DNA of 64,000 bases from Diphasiastrum complanatum (taxonomy: Eukaryota; Streptophyta; Lycopodiopsida; Lycopodiales; Lycopodiaceae), in assembly GCA_029204225.1 (NCBI GenBank), contig CM055097.1, positions 60,962,229-61,026,228 of the forward strand. Reading direction: 5' to 3'. Positions within the stretch are counted from its first letter, which is position 1; every line of letters begins with the position of its first letter. Shown here in pieces: positions 23,170 to 34,555 of this stretch. The notes under the pieces are model-generated. The model did no database searches. It was not told where the DNA came from and saw nothing but the letters and a program-made list of their open reading frames with translations. A program made the position numbers and the translations under genes.

Positions 23170-25072
23170 GGATGCTCATGCTAACATTGTTCAAAGTATT
23201 GCTATTCAAAAGACTTTGCCAAGTTTGATGGATCTTCAAGAGACCTTGATCAATGAGGAATATAGGCTTCAAGCAAGAGGTGGATCTACATCGACACTTC
23301 AAGAGGATGCTATGTTCACAAAGGGCAAATTCAAGGGCAAAACCAAAAGCAAGTGGTCTAAAGGGCAGAGTGCTACAAGAAGAAGAGAGATCAAGGAGAC
23401 AAGCAAGGTAATCTTACTTTTGATGAGGATGGTTTGGATGTGCAAGATGCAAATGATGATGCTTTTGTGATGTCTTCATGTATGCTTGCTAATGATGGAG
23501 ATCTAGATCCTTGGTGGATTGATAGTGGAGCAAGTTCACACATGACCTTTCACAAAGAGTACTTCACTTCTTTGTTGGCATATGGAGATGACAAGAGGGT
23601 GATCTACACGGCCAATGATGGTGAGTGTGCAATCAAAGGGATTGGCACAATTCCTATTTCTCTCTCTACAAATAGGAATGTTCATTTGGAGGATGTCTTG
23701 TTTATTCCATCTATTACCAAGAATTTGCTTAGTGTGAGTCAAATGCTAAGTAAGGGCCTCAAGGTGGAGTTTGATGGAGATGCTTGTTTGATCAAAATGA
23801 AGGATGTCTTGATTGGAAAAGGTAAAAGGCAAGGGAAGTTGTTCAAACTTGATGCTTGTGTTATTGCTAACCAAGTTGGATGTGTTGCAAGGGAGCAAAT
23901 TTCTATTCAAGAGGTTTGGCACAAAAGGATGGGACACCTCAACTTCAACTCATTGGACGTAATGGCAAGGAAGAAGGTTGTGATTGGTCTTCCAAGTTCC
24001 TTAAGTAATGACAAGCATGTTTGTGAGTCTTGTGCTTTGTCTAAGTCACTTGATCTATTTCTAGATCTACAAAGCCTTTTCAACTTGTACATTTAGATAT
24101 TCATGGATCTACTACAATTAGCAATAGTGGAGCTAAGATGTATGTAACATTCATTGATGATTTTAGTAGATTTGTTTGGATCTATCTACTAAAGAGCAAG
24201 GATGAAGTGTATGATGTCTTTGTCAAGTTCAAGAATGCAAGGGAGAACCAATTCTCCACAAAGATCAAGTGCTTGAGAGGTGACAATGGTGGTGAGTACA
24301 TATCTAACAAGTTCAAGGCCTTTTGTGATGAGAATGGGATCAAGAGGGAGTATACAACATAAAGGACCCCACAACAAAATGGAGTGGCTGAAAGGAAGAA
24401 TAGAACTTTATGTGAAAGCGCTAAAGCTATGAGGTTAAGTGCTAATCTTGACAAACCATTTTGGGATCAAGCTTTGTTGTGTGCCAATTTCTTGTGCAAT
24501 AGGTGGCCGAGTGCTATTTTGGATGGAAGGACACATTTTGAGATGCTATTCAAGAGGAGGCCGAGTGTCAACTTTCTAAGAACCTTTGGATGCACATGCT
24601 ATGTCAACATTACTCTTGATGATAGGACCAAGGAGGATCCATCTTCAAGAAGAGGTATTTTTGTTGGATATAGTGAGGTGAGTAAAGCCTACAAGGTTTA
24701 CATTCCTTCTACTAACAAAGTGATTGTTGGTAGAGATGTCATTTTTTATGAGGGAAACATTCCAAAGGTGTCTTCAAGCATGATTGATGGTAAAGTAGAT
24801 GGATCTAACATTCTTGATGTGGATGAGAAGGATCCTACTTTGGATGGTGGTGATGATGGACCTTCATCAAGTCAAAAGCCAAGGAGAACATCAAGAGAAA
24901 GACAAGTACCTTCAAGGCTCACATATGATCAAAAGGGTAAGCAAGTAGTTTCTGGAAATTATGTTGCTTTCCTAACCTCTTTGGATGATCCTACAAGTGT
25001 AGATCAAGCATGGAAATAAGAGGAGTGATCCAAGCAATGGATTTCGAGTATCGATCTCTTATGAAGAGTAGA
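23170..25072 (+). pseudogene. B1 gag-protease-integrase remainder
   Basis: It continues B1 gag after element C (DAHANIVQS). Compared with B2, about 80 bases including most of the zinc knuckle are deleted at about 23367. Protease WWIDSGASSHM is present. A net 16-base deletion relative to C near 24045 shifts the frame at the pre-integrase/integrase boundary, and B2 has the same lesion at 56808. An in-frame TAA at 24361 follows. Integrase NGVAERKNRT and the C-terminal linker (RTSRERQVPSRLTYD) remain. Copia similarity stops at about 25072 within the first reverse transcriptase residues. Confidence 0.88.
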
Positions 25073-26855
25073 ACATCTTTTGGAAGATCTTCTTGTGTAC
25101 ATGGAGCTATGCTAGTGGATGGATGTTATCTTGCTGTAAAATCAAGTATTGGATCTGGAAAACAAATTTTGTTCAATGACTTTGATGGTCAAGTTGAAGA
25201 TCAAGAGGTTGATCTCAAAGTGCTTCAACTAGTCAAAAGGGAAGTTGGCAATTTGGAGCTAGTCAAGAGCATCAAAGGAGAGGTAATTGGCAAAGGTGTT
25301 ATGGATCTGTTTTTGCAGCATATTGAAGACTCAAGTAAGGTCAAAGGAGCAGCAAGGAGGTGTTGTTCAAGTTTACTTAACTTGTTCTATCTCATGTTTG
25401 AGCAATTTCATGTGGATGTGTGCAAATTGTCAAGATATGGTAAAACTAGCTACATTGGTGAGCATTGTTTTGATGTTGGATTTGTACTAGCATTCTTGGC
25501 TGATTTTGTTGATGGAAATGAAACTATTGGAGGTTCATTATGTCACTCATCCATGGCTAAGTTCTCAAGTGTTGAGCTACTTGGTGCCAATACTTGGAGA
25601 TTGTCAATTTTTGGTGAATTCATGGTCATTTTCTTGTGTCAAGTAGATCTTAAAGATGGACTAGTGCAAACTACTTGGTTTATGGAGTCATGTGGTGCTG
25701 GATTTGCATCATTAATGTACTCACCTACTCATGGATTTCCAAGGTTTGATGGTCTCTTGTGGCAAGATGAAGATGGAGGCCCATTCATGGAGTATCATGG
25801 TGGATACAAGGCAACAAAGGACAAAGGAGGAAGAGACATTCAAGCAAAAGTTGATCACTCACATTTATTGTTTGTTTGCTGTATTTTTCCAGAGAGTTCA
25901 GAGTTGGAAGCATGGTGGAACCATTTCATTTACATTCTATATGATTCTTCATGTTCTAGTCACATTTTTACATGTAAAATTGATGTAAGAAACTCGCAAA
26001 CTCACAAGCTACACAACCTACTCTAATACCATGATAAATTGCAAAGACCCTTTTTTGGAGTATCTTAACTCCAATACTAGATCAACCAATAAAGCTTGAG
26101 AAATTAGCTATGGAAAAAGACAAAAACTCCTTTCTAAGACAGTCAGCCATTGGATATTGCTTCATCTTACACTTACCTAGGCATACTCTTTAAGAGTCCT
26201 ATATTTAGTATGCAACCGGCAGCTTCTACTAGGCTTGGGAAGGGTCATGCTTCCCTTGCCCAAATGGAGAGATTTCGTTTTCGAAGTATATTCGAAACTT
26301 GAGCTTTTTGACATCATTGTAATGGTAAAAGCTAGATGTCAAAACACTGATGATCAGGCACTTGCGACACGCCAAAAACAAGGCAAGGACAAAGGCAAGA
26401 AGAAGTTTAAGCAACAATTTGCCAAGACTCAGGAGGATGAGGAATCTTCCAGCAAGACCAAGAAGAAAGGCAAGTGCTTCCACTACAGTAAAAAGGGCCA
26501 TTGGAAGAGAGAATGTCAGGCGGAATCAGACAAGGGGAAACCAAATCAAGTAGGTAACCTTGTCGATGAGGGTGAGATTGAAGACTCTAGCATCTTCATA
26601 TCAACATTGTCATCTAATCAAGATGATCAGGCGTGGTATATTGACTCGGGAACCACAAGACACATGGCAAGTAACAAGGAAAGTGTTGGATAATGGAACT
26701 AGTGAAGCATCCCACGTGGACACTATTCTCTATATCAATTATGGTTGTTTCTATTTTGAGCATTACATGATCATTGAAAGAAGATCTATTCTTAGGAAGA
26801 AGATCATTCTTATGATGGATCAAAGTTCTATTGGCAAAAACTATGCTAGGAGCAT
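25073..26855 (+). other. Non-copia segment replacing the B1 reverse transcriptase
   Basis: It joins the copia frame without a stop. The frame 25010-26026 stays open for 338 codons, of which roughly the last 318 have no copia motif and no domain I recognise. A diverged copy (from about 25248, IKGEVIGKGVMDLF) lies on the minus strand at 39554-40275 inside element K. In a 42-codon stretch compared by eye, eight of nine differences change the amino acid, which argues against selection on the protein. Sequence at about 25995-26699 is a further insertion. The segment ends at about 26855, where B-type RNase H resumes. It could be a captured genomic fragment or the interior of a non-autonomous partner element acquired by template switching. 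Confidence 0.75.
25995..26699. mobile_element. Composite insertion inside the captured segment
   Basis: It splits a stretch that is continuous in element K (GATGTAAGAAA...AGTGAAGCATCC). The left part reads on the minus strand like an LTR end (TTTATCA) followed by a primer site TGGTATTAGAG (26021-26032). The right part (about 26320-26695) is plus-strand gag of the element H type, with a damaged zinc knuckle (CFHYSKKGHWKREC, tyrosine for the second cysteine) and protease start AWYIDSG. The flanks share AACT but not a full 5-bp duplication. Confidence 0.55.
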
Positions 26856-27433
26856 TGGAAGCTAGGAAAGCGAGTTTTGAGGTACATCATTGGAACTCGA
26901 GATTTTGGCATATTGTATGAGGGATCATCACCTAATATTTTTGGATTTTCAGATTCGGACTATGCTGGAGATGTAATGGATAGGAAACCCATTAGTTCTT
27001 ATTGTATTTTCATAGGTGATGGAGCTATATCATGGATGTCAAAGAAACAAGCCACTATCTCATTTGTCATCTAGTGAGGCCGAGTACAAAGCTCTTACAC
27101 ATTGCACAAAGGAGATGGTATGGATCAAAAGGATGATCAAGGATCTTCACTTGCTGGATTTTTCAGAGAGCCCAATCATCTTTTGTGACAATCAATCAGC
27201 CCAAAGAATGGCATCCAATCCTATCTTTCATGCTAGGAGCAAGCATATTGAAATACAATATCATTTTGTGAGGGAGCGAGTCATTGCAAAGGAGGTGGAG
27301 CTTCAACATGTGTCTTCAAGGGAATGTGTAGCTGATATCTTCACCAAAGCATTGGAAAAATACTTGTTCATGAAGCATAGGACCTCACTTGGAGTATTAT
27401 CAAAGTCTATGCTAAAACTAGTTGAGGAGGGAG
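26856..27433 (+). pseudogene. B1 RNase H end of pol and purine tract
   Basis: B-type sequence resumes at the conserved GSIGSWKLGKRVLRY-equivalent position and shows DSDYAGDVMDRK, WMSKKQATIS and SSEAEYKAL. An extra T at 27063-27065 shifts the frame in the middle of RNase H, and B2 has the same change at 58929-58931. It ends VADIFTKAL...LVEEGV, with the purine tract GAGGAGGGAG at 27424-27433. The TGA stop falls in the LTR. Confidence 0.88.
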
Positions 27434-28083
27434 TGTGAAAGATTCAACTAGTTTCATCACATTTTGCAATATTTTCATATTTGGCATATTGAGACCAAAA
27501 CTTGTTTTAGACTTAGAGGTTGACTTTTCAAAGTTTTTTAGTCTAAATTTCATTTGAATAAACACTTTTTGAAAGTGTGGGAAAGATAGAATGCGAGTTT
27601 GAGTATATTCAATTTGAATAAGTTGGGTACATTGAATCTAGACCCAAAATTGGTAGGGTTAGCATTTTGGTGGGAAAGCCAAGTGGCCAAATAGGGTTTG
27701 GACCTGCTATAAAAGGATGTAACTCGTGGAGAGAGTCATCTTCTCTCTTCTCTATCTCATTTCATGCTTATACATGGTTCTCTTGGGTTCTACTATCCAT
27801 TGGTGCACTATCTTGGTGATTGCTTGCAATTCTATGTGTAGAATGATCTATATTTGTTATTTTTGGATCCACACGTGTGAAATACAGTAGCTTGCTGGTT
27901 TTGTACAGAAAGCAACAGTACATAATCATTTCATTCAAGTTTGATCAAGTTCTATTAGTGTTTGCATCTCAAATTGTGTGTAGATGCTGATTTTTCTACA
28001 TTGGTGAAATTGGTAGTGTATTTCTCTTTCTAACCAAAGATCATTCAAGTATATTGGATCTTAAGGATCTGAAATCTTTCACA
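27434..28083 (+). repeat. 3' LTR of element B1
   Basis: 650 bp, TGTGAAAGAT...ATCTTTCACA, followed by the TTATC duplication. Palindrome CACACGTGTG at 27870-27879. Confidence 0.93.
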
Positions 28084-28330
28084 TTATCTTGTCTGATCTT
28101 GAATGCAAATGAGTCTGCTATTATTCATGTGTCTAATTCTTGTTCATTTAATTCTGCACTTTGGTTTGATCTTGTTGAATGTTGCATTAATCTATTAATG
28201 TAGTACAACAGTGCCTGTCTACATTCTGGAGGACTGTAGGAATGATACAACTGGCAGTGACCAGCAATCTGATCTGAAATCCATCTGAATTGTTTCCCTT
28301 TCGCAATTGCGATTCCTTTCATTGTCATCA
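28084..28330 (+). repeat. 5' LTR of element E, second part
   Basis: It continues the LTR of E after B1 and ends TTGTCATCA one base before the primer site. No counterpart remains at the truncated 3' LTR, so this end rests on the primer site position and the B1 duplication. Confidence 0.75.
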
Positions 28331-28331
28331 G

Positions 28332-28343
28332 TGGTATCAGAGC
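28332..28343 (+). other. Primer binding site of element E
   Basis: TGGTATCAGAGC, one base after the inferred LTR end, a perfect initiator tRNA-Met match. Confidence 0.9.
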
Positions 28344-28441
28344 CTACCTGTCATAGTCTGACATAGCAAAAAGGCTATCAGATTCAGGAGGCCAAGCATT
28401 CAAACAAACACCCATCAACAAGAGAACACACTTTAGAAACA

Positions 28442-29184
28442 ATGGCTTCAATCAGCAGCATACAGAGCAAGATCTGTACAGTTCTGGATTCTTAAAGATC
28501 TAACTTTCTAGCCAAAAAAGTTAAGACATCGTTGATACTAAAGGGTGAAGGACTATTCCCTTGGGTGGATGGCATAGAGGAGATGCCTCAACATCAGGCA
28601 AAGAGCTATGCAAGTGGAGGGAGAAAAATGACAAGGCAATAGCCTTACTATCATCTTCCATTGAAGATAGTCTCGCACTTGACCTGGCTACACTCTCCAA
28701 AGCTAAGGAGATGTGGGATGCACTACTCACAAGATTTCAAACGAAATCAAGAAGTCAAATAATGATGCTGAAAGATCAACTGACAAATCTATAGTGGGAT
28801 GGAAAAGACCTCACTTCTTTTGTAAGGAAGATGAAGGATCTATTCCTATCACTACATAACTCTGGAGCAAAGAATGCAATGTCAGCTGAGAAACAACTCA
28901 CTTACTTGTTGAGAGCCTTACCCAGATCTTTCTAGACAACCAGAACCCTGCTCGCGAAAGATCCTACAATGACCCTCGAAAGGGCAATTGTCGAGATTCG
29001 AGAGGAAGTCGAGGCCAGAGAACACCTTGATCACAAGGATGGTTCTGACCAAGCCCTCTACGGCGACAAAGAAAAATCCAAGAAACAATTCAAGCCTAAA
29101 ATGGAATCAAATCAAAGGCAGGATCATGATCAACAAGCAGAGGGGACCAGCAAAGGCAACTGGAAGAGCAAAGGGAGGTCGAAA
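28442..29184 (+). pseudogene. Element E gag remnant
   Basis: Starts MASISS, with an in-frame TAA at 28493-28495. The later frame 28561-28794 carries the copia gag signature (WREKNDKAIALLSSSI, then AKEMWDALLTRF). After another stop at about 28792 the frame reads TSFVRKMKDL and, from 28969, a basic region leading to the first half of a zinc knuckle (KCEKC), where element F interrupts at 29185. Several stops make it a pseudogene. It is a different copia lineage from A, B, C and F. Confidence 0.8.
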
Positions 29185-29986
29185 TGTGAAAAATGCAAAA
29201 ATAAGCTTGGTAGAGGCCAAAAATCTTGTATATAGGATAGACACACATGTGTGGAGCCTGTTCCCACGTGTGAAACTAGTGTACTTTTCATGTACCATAA
29301 TCATATATGTTGTACATATGTTTTAATTCAAGTTCTAGTGGCTAAAATGGCCAAAAACTAGTTTTCTAGAGGATATGACACATGGCACAAATCTAATTGC
29401 ATGAGCCAAATATTTTGAATAGGTGTCACATCCCATGTGTAGAGGACAGCTCACACGTGTGGAAATAGCTGAAGTAGGTGAGTTTTTGCTTCTAGAAGAT
29501 TTCCATAAAGATCTCCATATAGTAGGAAATAAGACCAAAAATGCCCAAAATGGAAAGTTTTGATCCAAGTGTCAAATTGCATGATGGTGACAAGGCATCC
29601 TCACACGTGTGAGATCTGATGCATGATCAGTACCTCGAGCTCCAAAAATGTATATATAGAGGCTTATTTGGCCATAATCAATGTGAGACACCAATCTTGG
29701 TTTTGGAAGCAATTTTGAGTGATTCTCTCCATTTGTCTACATTTGTTTTGATTGTTTTGAGGTGCTATCAATGTGTACTTGATTTTCAGGTTGGAGTCCG
29801 TACTCAGACAGGGTTTCGCACGTGGGACACCAGAAAGTACACCTACCTTCAATTAATGATTGTTCTTGTTAGGATTTTGTGTCTAGAATTAATCTTAATC
29901 TCAAGTAGATTGATAGATCAAGTAATTTGACAACCAATCCCTCTTGAGGATCAGACTAGGATCCACCTTTTTGAACTTTTTTCACA
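29185..29986 (+). repeat. 5' LTR of element F
   Basis: 802 bp, TGTGAAAAATGC...TTTTTTCACA. TATATATA starts at 29651. CACACGTGTG occurs at 29452-29461 and 29602-29611, upstream of the TATA motif, and a plain CACGTG at 29819-29824 downstream of it. Confidence 0.85.
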
Positions 29987-29998
29987 TGGTATCAGAGT
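29987..29998 (+). other. Primer binding site of element F
   Basis: TGGTATCAGAGT directly after the LTR end CACA, one base off the consensus at the last position. The leader to 30567 contains another CACACGTGTG at 30161-30170. Confidence 0.88.
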
Positions 29999-30567
29999 CT
30001 AGTACAAGAGGTTTTGTTGAAATTGATAGGGTTAATCCAAATCAAAGCCAAAATTAGCAATTTTTTGGAAACTAGTCAAATTTTGTGTAGCGAGTTGGAT
30101 TTGATAGCTATCCTCAAAATTTTTGGTCCAGATCTTGTTGTGGGCTGTAGGAACTCTTTTCACACGTGTGAGTCCATACAGCTCCAGTTTTGACTGAGAA
30201 ATTTCAAAAATTTGTAGAATTTTGACTCACATAACCAATTTGAGTGATTTTTGGTGCAAAATCAAGCATTTTCTATAATGAATCTAATCCCTTGATTAGT
30301 TCTTGGACTAGATTAATCAAAAAATCAAAACTGAGGTGCACTAATTGATCTTCTCTGATTTTTTGAGTGTATGTTGAGGTTGAAGAGAGAGATTGCTAAA
30401 AATCATAGATTAAGGAGTGATTTTGCAAGTTTGAGACTAGAATCTAAATTTCCATCATTCTATAGTGATAGGATCGAGTCTATAAGCTTTCTAAATTGCT
30501 AGAAGACTTTAGGTTCAGATCTCTTAAAGAAACCATAAGAGTTTCTAGTGCTTTTTCACATTCAAAA

Positions 30568-32841
30568 ATGGCATCAATGGGTGGTTTTTTGCTTGAAGCT
30601 AGTGAAAGACTTACATCCACTTGGATAGTTAGAATGGAGTCTTTGCTTGTACTTCATGATCTTTATGACATAGTACTTGAGGTGGAAGTAGAACCTCAAG
30701 GAGGAGTTGAATTGGCTAAGTACAAAAAGAGATGTAGAGTTGCATTACATTGCATAAAATTGAATGTAAGTAATGAACTTTTGAAAGAAATCTCATCTTG
30801 TACCACATCCAAAGAGGCATGGGATTCATTAAAAGCCATTTATGGATCCAAGAACACTTCAAGGATACTCATGCTTAGGAATCAAATCCTTCAAAGCATG
30901 AAAGGAAGTAGTGAAAGTGCCCAAAATTATGTCTTTAGGATCAAATCTTTGAATAAGGAGTTGTCTTCGATAGATGATAAAATCAAAGATGATGAATTAG
31001 TTCAAATCATTTTGAATGGATTAGGAGATGATTATTCCAATCTTGTTCAAACCTTTTCTATTCAAGATTCACTTCCTAGTAATGAAAAACTTCAAAGTGT
31101 GCTTGTTAGTGAGGAGAGTAGAATGCTTCATATCAAAAGTAGGATGAGTTCCTTATCTTTGAATGATGGTGATGAAAAAGCTAACTTTTCTTTGAAAGGC
31201 AAGAAGAAGAAGTTTCCATACAAGAAGACTCAAGACATGGAGATGGAGAACAAAGATGGAGCATCAAGCTCCAAAGGCAAGAGCAAGAAGGACAAGAAGA
31301 AGCTAAAGTGTTTCTTTTGTGGAAAAAAGAGACATTTTGCATCCGAGTGCTGCAAGAAGAAGAATGCCCAAGAGAAGGACAATCAAGGCAATCTTGTGCT
31401 TGAGGAGGAGGAAGAAGGCAATCTATCTTTGATGGTATCCTCACTACAAACATCTAATCAAGACACTTGGTGGATTGATAGTGGGGCAAGCTCTCACATG
31501 ACTCACCAAAAATACTACTACAATAGTTCTAAGAGATTTATCTTCACTGCAAGTGATCAAGAATGTGAGATTGTAGGTGTTGGATCCATTCCTTTATGTC
31601 TAGGATCATCTAAAAAAGTAGATCTAGATAATGTTCTTTATGTACCTTCAATTACAAAGAACTTGTTGAGTGTAGGACAACTTATGGATAGTGGATTAGA
31701 TGTACATTTCAAGCATGGATCATGTTCTATCTTGAAAGATGAAAAATGTATTGCTAGTGGTTTCAAGCAAGGGAGGTTATTCAAATTGGATGCTAATGTG
31801 ATGTTAGAAAGTGTGAACATGGCAAGGGAGGAGCTCACTCAAGTGGAATTATGGCACAAAAGGTTAGGCCATCCTAACTACAAAGCTATGGAGACCATGG
31901 TGACAAAGGAGCTAGCAAGAGGACTTCCCAAAACCATATCCAAGTGTGGCAAGCTTTGTGAAGCTTGTGGACTCTCCAAATCTCATAAGCTTCCTTTCAA
32001 GAGATCTTTGATAAGATCTAACTCTCCTCTTGACCTTATACACTCGGATGTTCATTCATTTTCACATGAATCAAATGGTGGAGCTCTTATGTATGTCACT
32101 TTTATTGATGATAAGTCAAGATACTCTTGGGTTTATCTCTTGTCTAAGAAAAGTGAAGTTTTTGAGTTCTTTGTAAAGTTTAAAACTCTTGTGGAAAAGC
32201 AACTTAATACTAGCTTGAAAGTATTAAGAAGTGATAATGGAGGGGAGTAAATCTCCAATAGGATGAAAGAGTTTTGTGAAACTAATGGCATAAAGAGAGA
32301 GTTTACTTGTACATATACTCCACAACAAAATGGAGTAGCTGAAAGAAAGAATAGGACACTAAGTGAGTGTGCTAAAGCTATGAGATTAGATGCATCTCTT
32401 CCTATTTCATTTTGGGGAGAAGCTATTTTATGTGCAAACTTTCTTTGTAATAGAATGACTAATAGTGCCATTAAAGGACTTACACCTTATGAAGTATTGT
32501 TTGGCAAAAAGCCAAATCTTAGTGATTTGAAAGGTTTTGAATGTACTTGTCATGTACATATTCCTTTAGAAACAAGGAAAAAGGAAGATGTCACTTCTTT
32601 CAAAGGCATCCTTGTTGGTTATAGTGAAAGTAAGAAAGCTTATAGGATATATGATCCTATTACAAAAAAGGTTGTTGCTAGTAGAGATGTACTTTTTGAT
32701 GAATCTCTCCAAGCCAAAGGAAAGGTGACTTCCAACAACACTCAGCTTGTCAAAGATCATGCTATGGCCAAGGAGGAGCTTCATGAAGATGAAGACCAAG
32801 TGGAATCTACTCCAAGTCCAAGAAAATTTTGCAAATTTTAG
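30568..32841 (+). pseudogene. Element F gag-protease-integrase
   Basis: Starts MASMGG at the position homologous to other gag starts. The conserved NYS before WIVRMES is lost by a short in-frame deletion. Zinc knuckle CFFCGKKRHFASEC, protease WWIDSGASSHM, pre-integrase HKRLGHPN and integrase D494, D556, E592 (DD35E) are present. A single in-frame TAA at 32248-32250, just after SDNGGE, interrupts it. The same frame then continues to 32841, the last few codons being element G sequence. Apart from that nonsense codon and the 3' truncation it is well preserved. Confidence 0.88.
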
Positions 32842-34054
32842 TTCAAAAATTGCCAAACTTTCGACAGCCATAACTTTCTCTACAAGACACCAAATTGGTC
32901 GCTGTAAAGCACAGTACGGAGGGAGAGTGGGTCTACTAGGCAGTTGCCACATCACTTTGCACCCTTGGATTCACAAGTGCGAGCAATAAATGCATGAAAA
33001 ATAGGTAGGAGGGCACACTTTTGTGGAGAGGAATCTTCAAAAAACACATCCCAAACCAAAAAGCCTTGGATCAGAGGTTACAAGCACTCTACTAAGTTCA
33101 TTAGAGAGGCATAGAAGCTTCTAACAGGTCCAGCAAGCAATCATAAGCTCAGATCATGCAAAAAATGCATTTTTGGCCTCCTTCAACAAGCAAAACTTCA
33201 ACATGATGGTGTCTAATGCTCACCTATCCAAATTGGATGCATGATGGCTCAAAACAGATGCAATTCATCGTATCTTTAAGATTTTAATAAAAACCAATAG
33301 GTTCAGACCCCCAATTGAGAGGTATTCATGCTCAAAAATCATAAAAAAAATACACTAATTTTTGGTGTTTTGAGCCCCCTAATGGTGTCTAATCCCATTC
33401 AAACTTCATGAAAGCTCAGGGACAGCTTCATTACATCTCCGAAAACACTCACACCAAGTCTTGGCTGAGAATTTTGAGATCTACCCCAAAATTAGTCCAA
33501 AAAACATCAAAAAACCTTGGTTTTTGACCAATTTTGACCAAAATTTGTGGGAAAATTTCACAAATTCATGCAATCAGATCCTAATCCCTGTAAATCCATT
33601 GCATGAAAGCACCAAAAGTTCTAATATTAGTCAAACATGGTTTCTATAGCCCATATATGGTCCAAAAACCCCAATTTTTGGTTCAAAATCACTATCTAAT
33701 CAACCTTTTGACTATTCCAACATCATGCAATCATTAGATCCAATCAATAATGACTGTAAAACAACAAGTACAATCTGGAGAAAGTGCTACACTAGTACCT
33801 ATGATCAATTTCAAGCAAAAAACTTCAATTCTAGGTGAAAAATCCACTAAAACCATCAAAAAACCTTTGATTTCCACGAAAAACTATGGAGAAACCCCAT
33901 AATTATGATCTTTAGGCTGAAAGTACACCAAATTCACAGAAGCCACCTACTTGGAGATCAATTCCACCACCTTGAAGTAACATGCAAGGAGAAATCCACA
34001 AAAACTAAGAAAATACAAGAAGTAGCTCCACCTTCTGATTGATGCAAATCCATA

Positions 34055-34066
34055 GCTCTGATACCA
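34055..34066 (-). other. Primer binding site of element G
   Basis: The minus strand reads TGGTATCAGAGC, one base after the LTR end TTACA. Confidence 0.88.
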
Positions 34067-34067
34067 C

Positions 34068-34555
34068 TGTAAGGATCACCAAATGAAGATCTGACTAGGT
34101 CCTGTTGCAAAACAACCAAAAGGACACTTGTGGAGCAAAACCACCCATCCAAACCTAGATCCCTCCTAGAGTTTCCTCTTGGACCTAGCCCCCAAGCCGT
34201 AGTGAAAAACCTAAGAGAGAGGAGGAGAGACAGGCTCAAGAAACTAAATTTCCAATAGGAGGATGGGCGAGTTTCCAATGGACATATTCCATTCATGAGA
34301 GAGAGAATATTTTCCTAGGATCTCCATGCAACCTATATTGAGCTATTGACCTCCCGTTCTTGCATTAAAGCAGTCATTCACTATGCACGTGCTCCTATGT
34401 CCAATTAGAGGTCTGGGCCCTCATATGATTATTAATTACTTTACAGGCCAGGGCTGGAATGATGAGGCATAATCAATAACCATATACATCTGGACTGACC
34501 GACTATCCACGTCAAGAATTATTTTGATTCCTTAATATAGGACATGGACGTAACA
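34068..34555 (-). repeat. 5' LTR of element G
   Basis: On the minus strand it starts TGTTACGTCC and ends CCTTACA, 488 bp. The right edge abuts element E pol sequence at 34556. No second copy is present, so the start is inferred from the TG and from the resumption of E. Confidence 0.65.

Larger units (their letters stand above)
15599..28083 (+). mobile_element. Copia element B1, chimeric, carrying nested element C
   Basis: Bounded by two 650-bp LTRs with ends TGTGAAAGAT...ATCTTTCACA and by the exact duplication TTATC (15594-15598 and 28084-28088). Element C sits in its gag. Its zinc knuckle is mostly deleted. The segment from the start of reverse transcriptase to just before RNase H is replaced by unrelated sequence (25073-26855). 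The pieces outside that replacement match B2 closely. It cannot encode its own reverse transcriptase. Confidence 0.93.
29185..32822 (+). mobile_element. Copia element F, truncated in the integrase C-terminal region
   Basis: 5' LTR, primer site, leader and gag-pol up to the end of integrase are present. Sequence changes abruptly at about 32822 to the minus-strand element G, and no reverse transcriptase, RNase H or 3' LTR of F was found. Confidence 0.88.
32823..34555 (-). mobile_element. Minus-strand LTR element fragment G (5' LTR and leader)
   Basis: Reading right to left: LTR 34555-34068, primer site at 34066-34055, then about 1.2 kb of noncoding, leader-like AT-rich sequence down to the junction with F. 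No gag was found, so the family is unknown. Confidence 0.7.

Noticed and set aside
25010-26026. Calling the 338-codon frame a functional captured gene.
   Set aside because: The copy in K is frameshifted and differences in the compared stretch are mostly amino acid changing, so function is not supported. It is reported as a segment of unknown origin instead.
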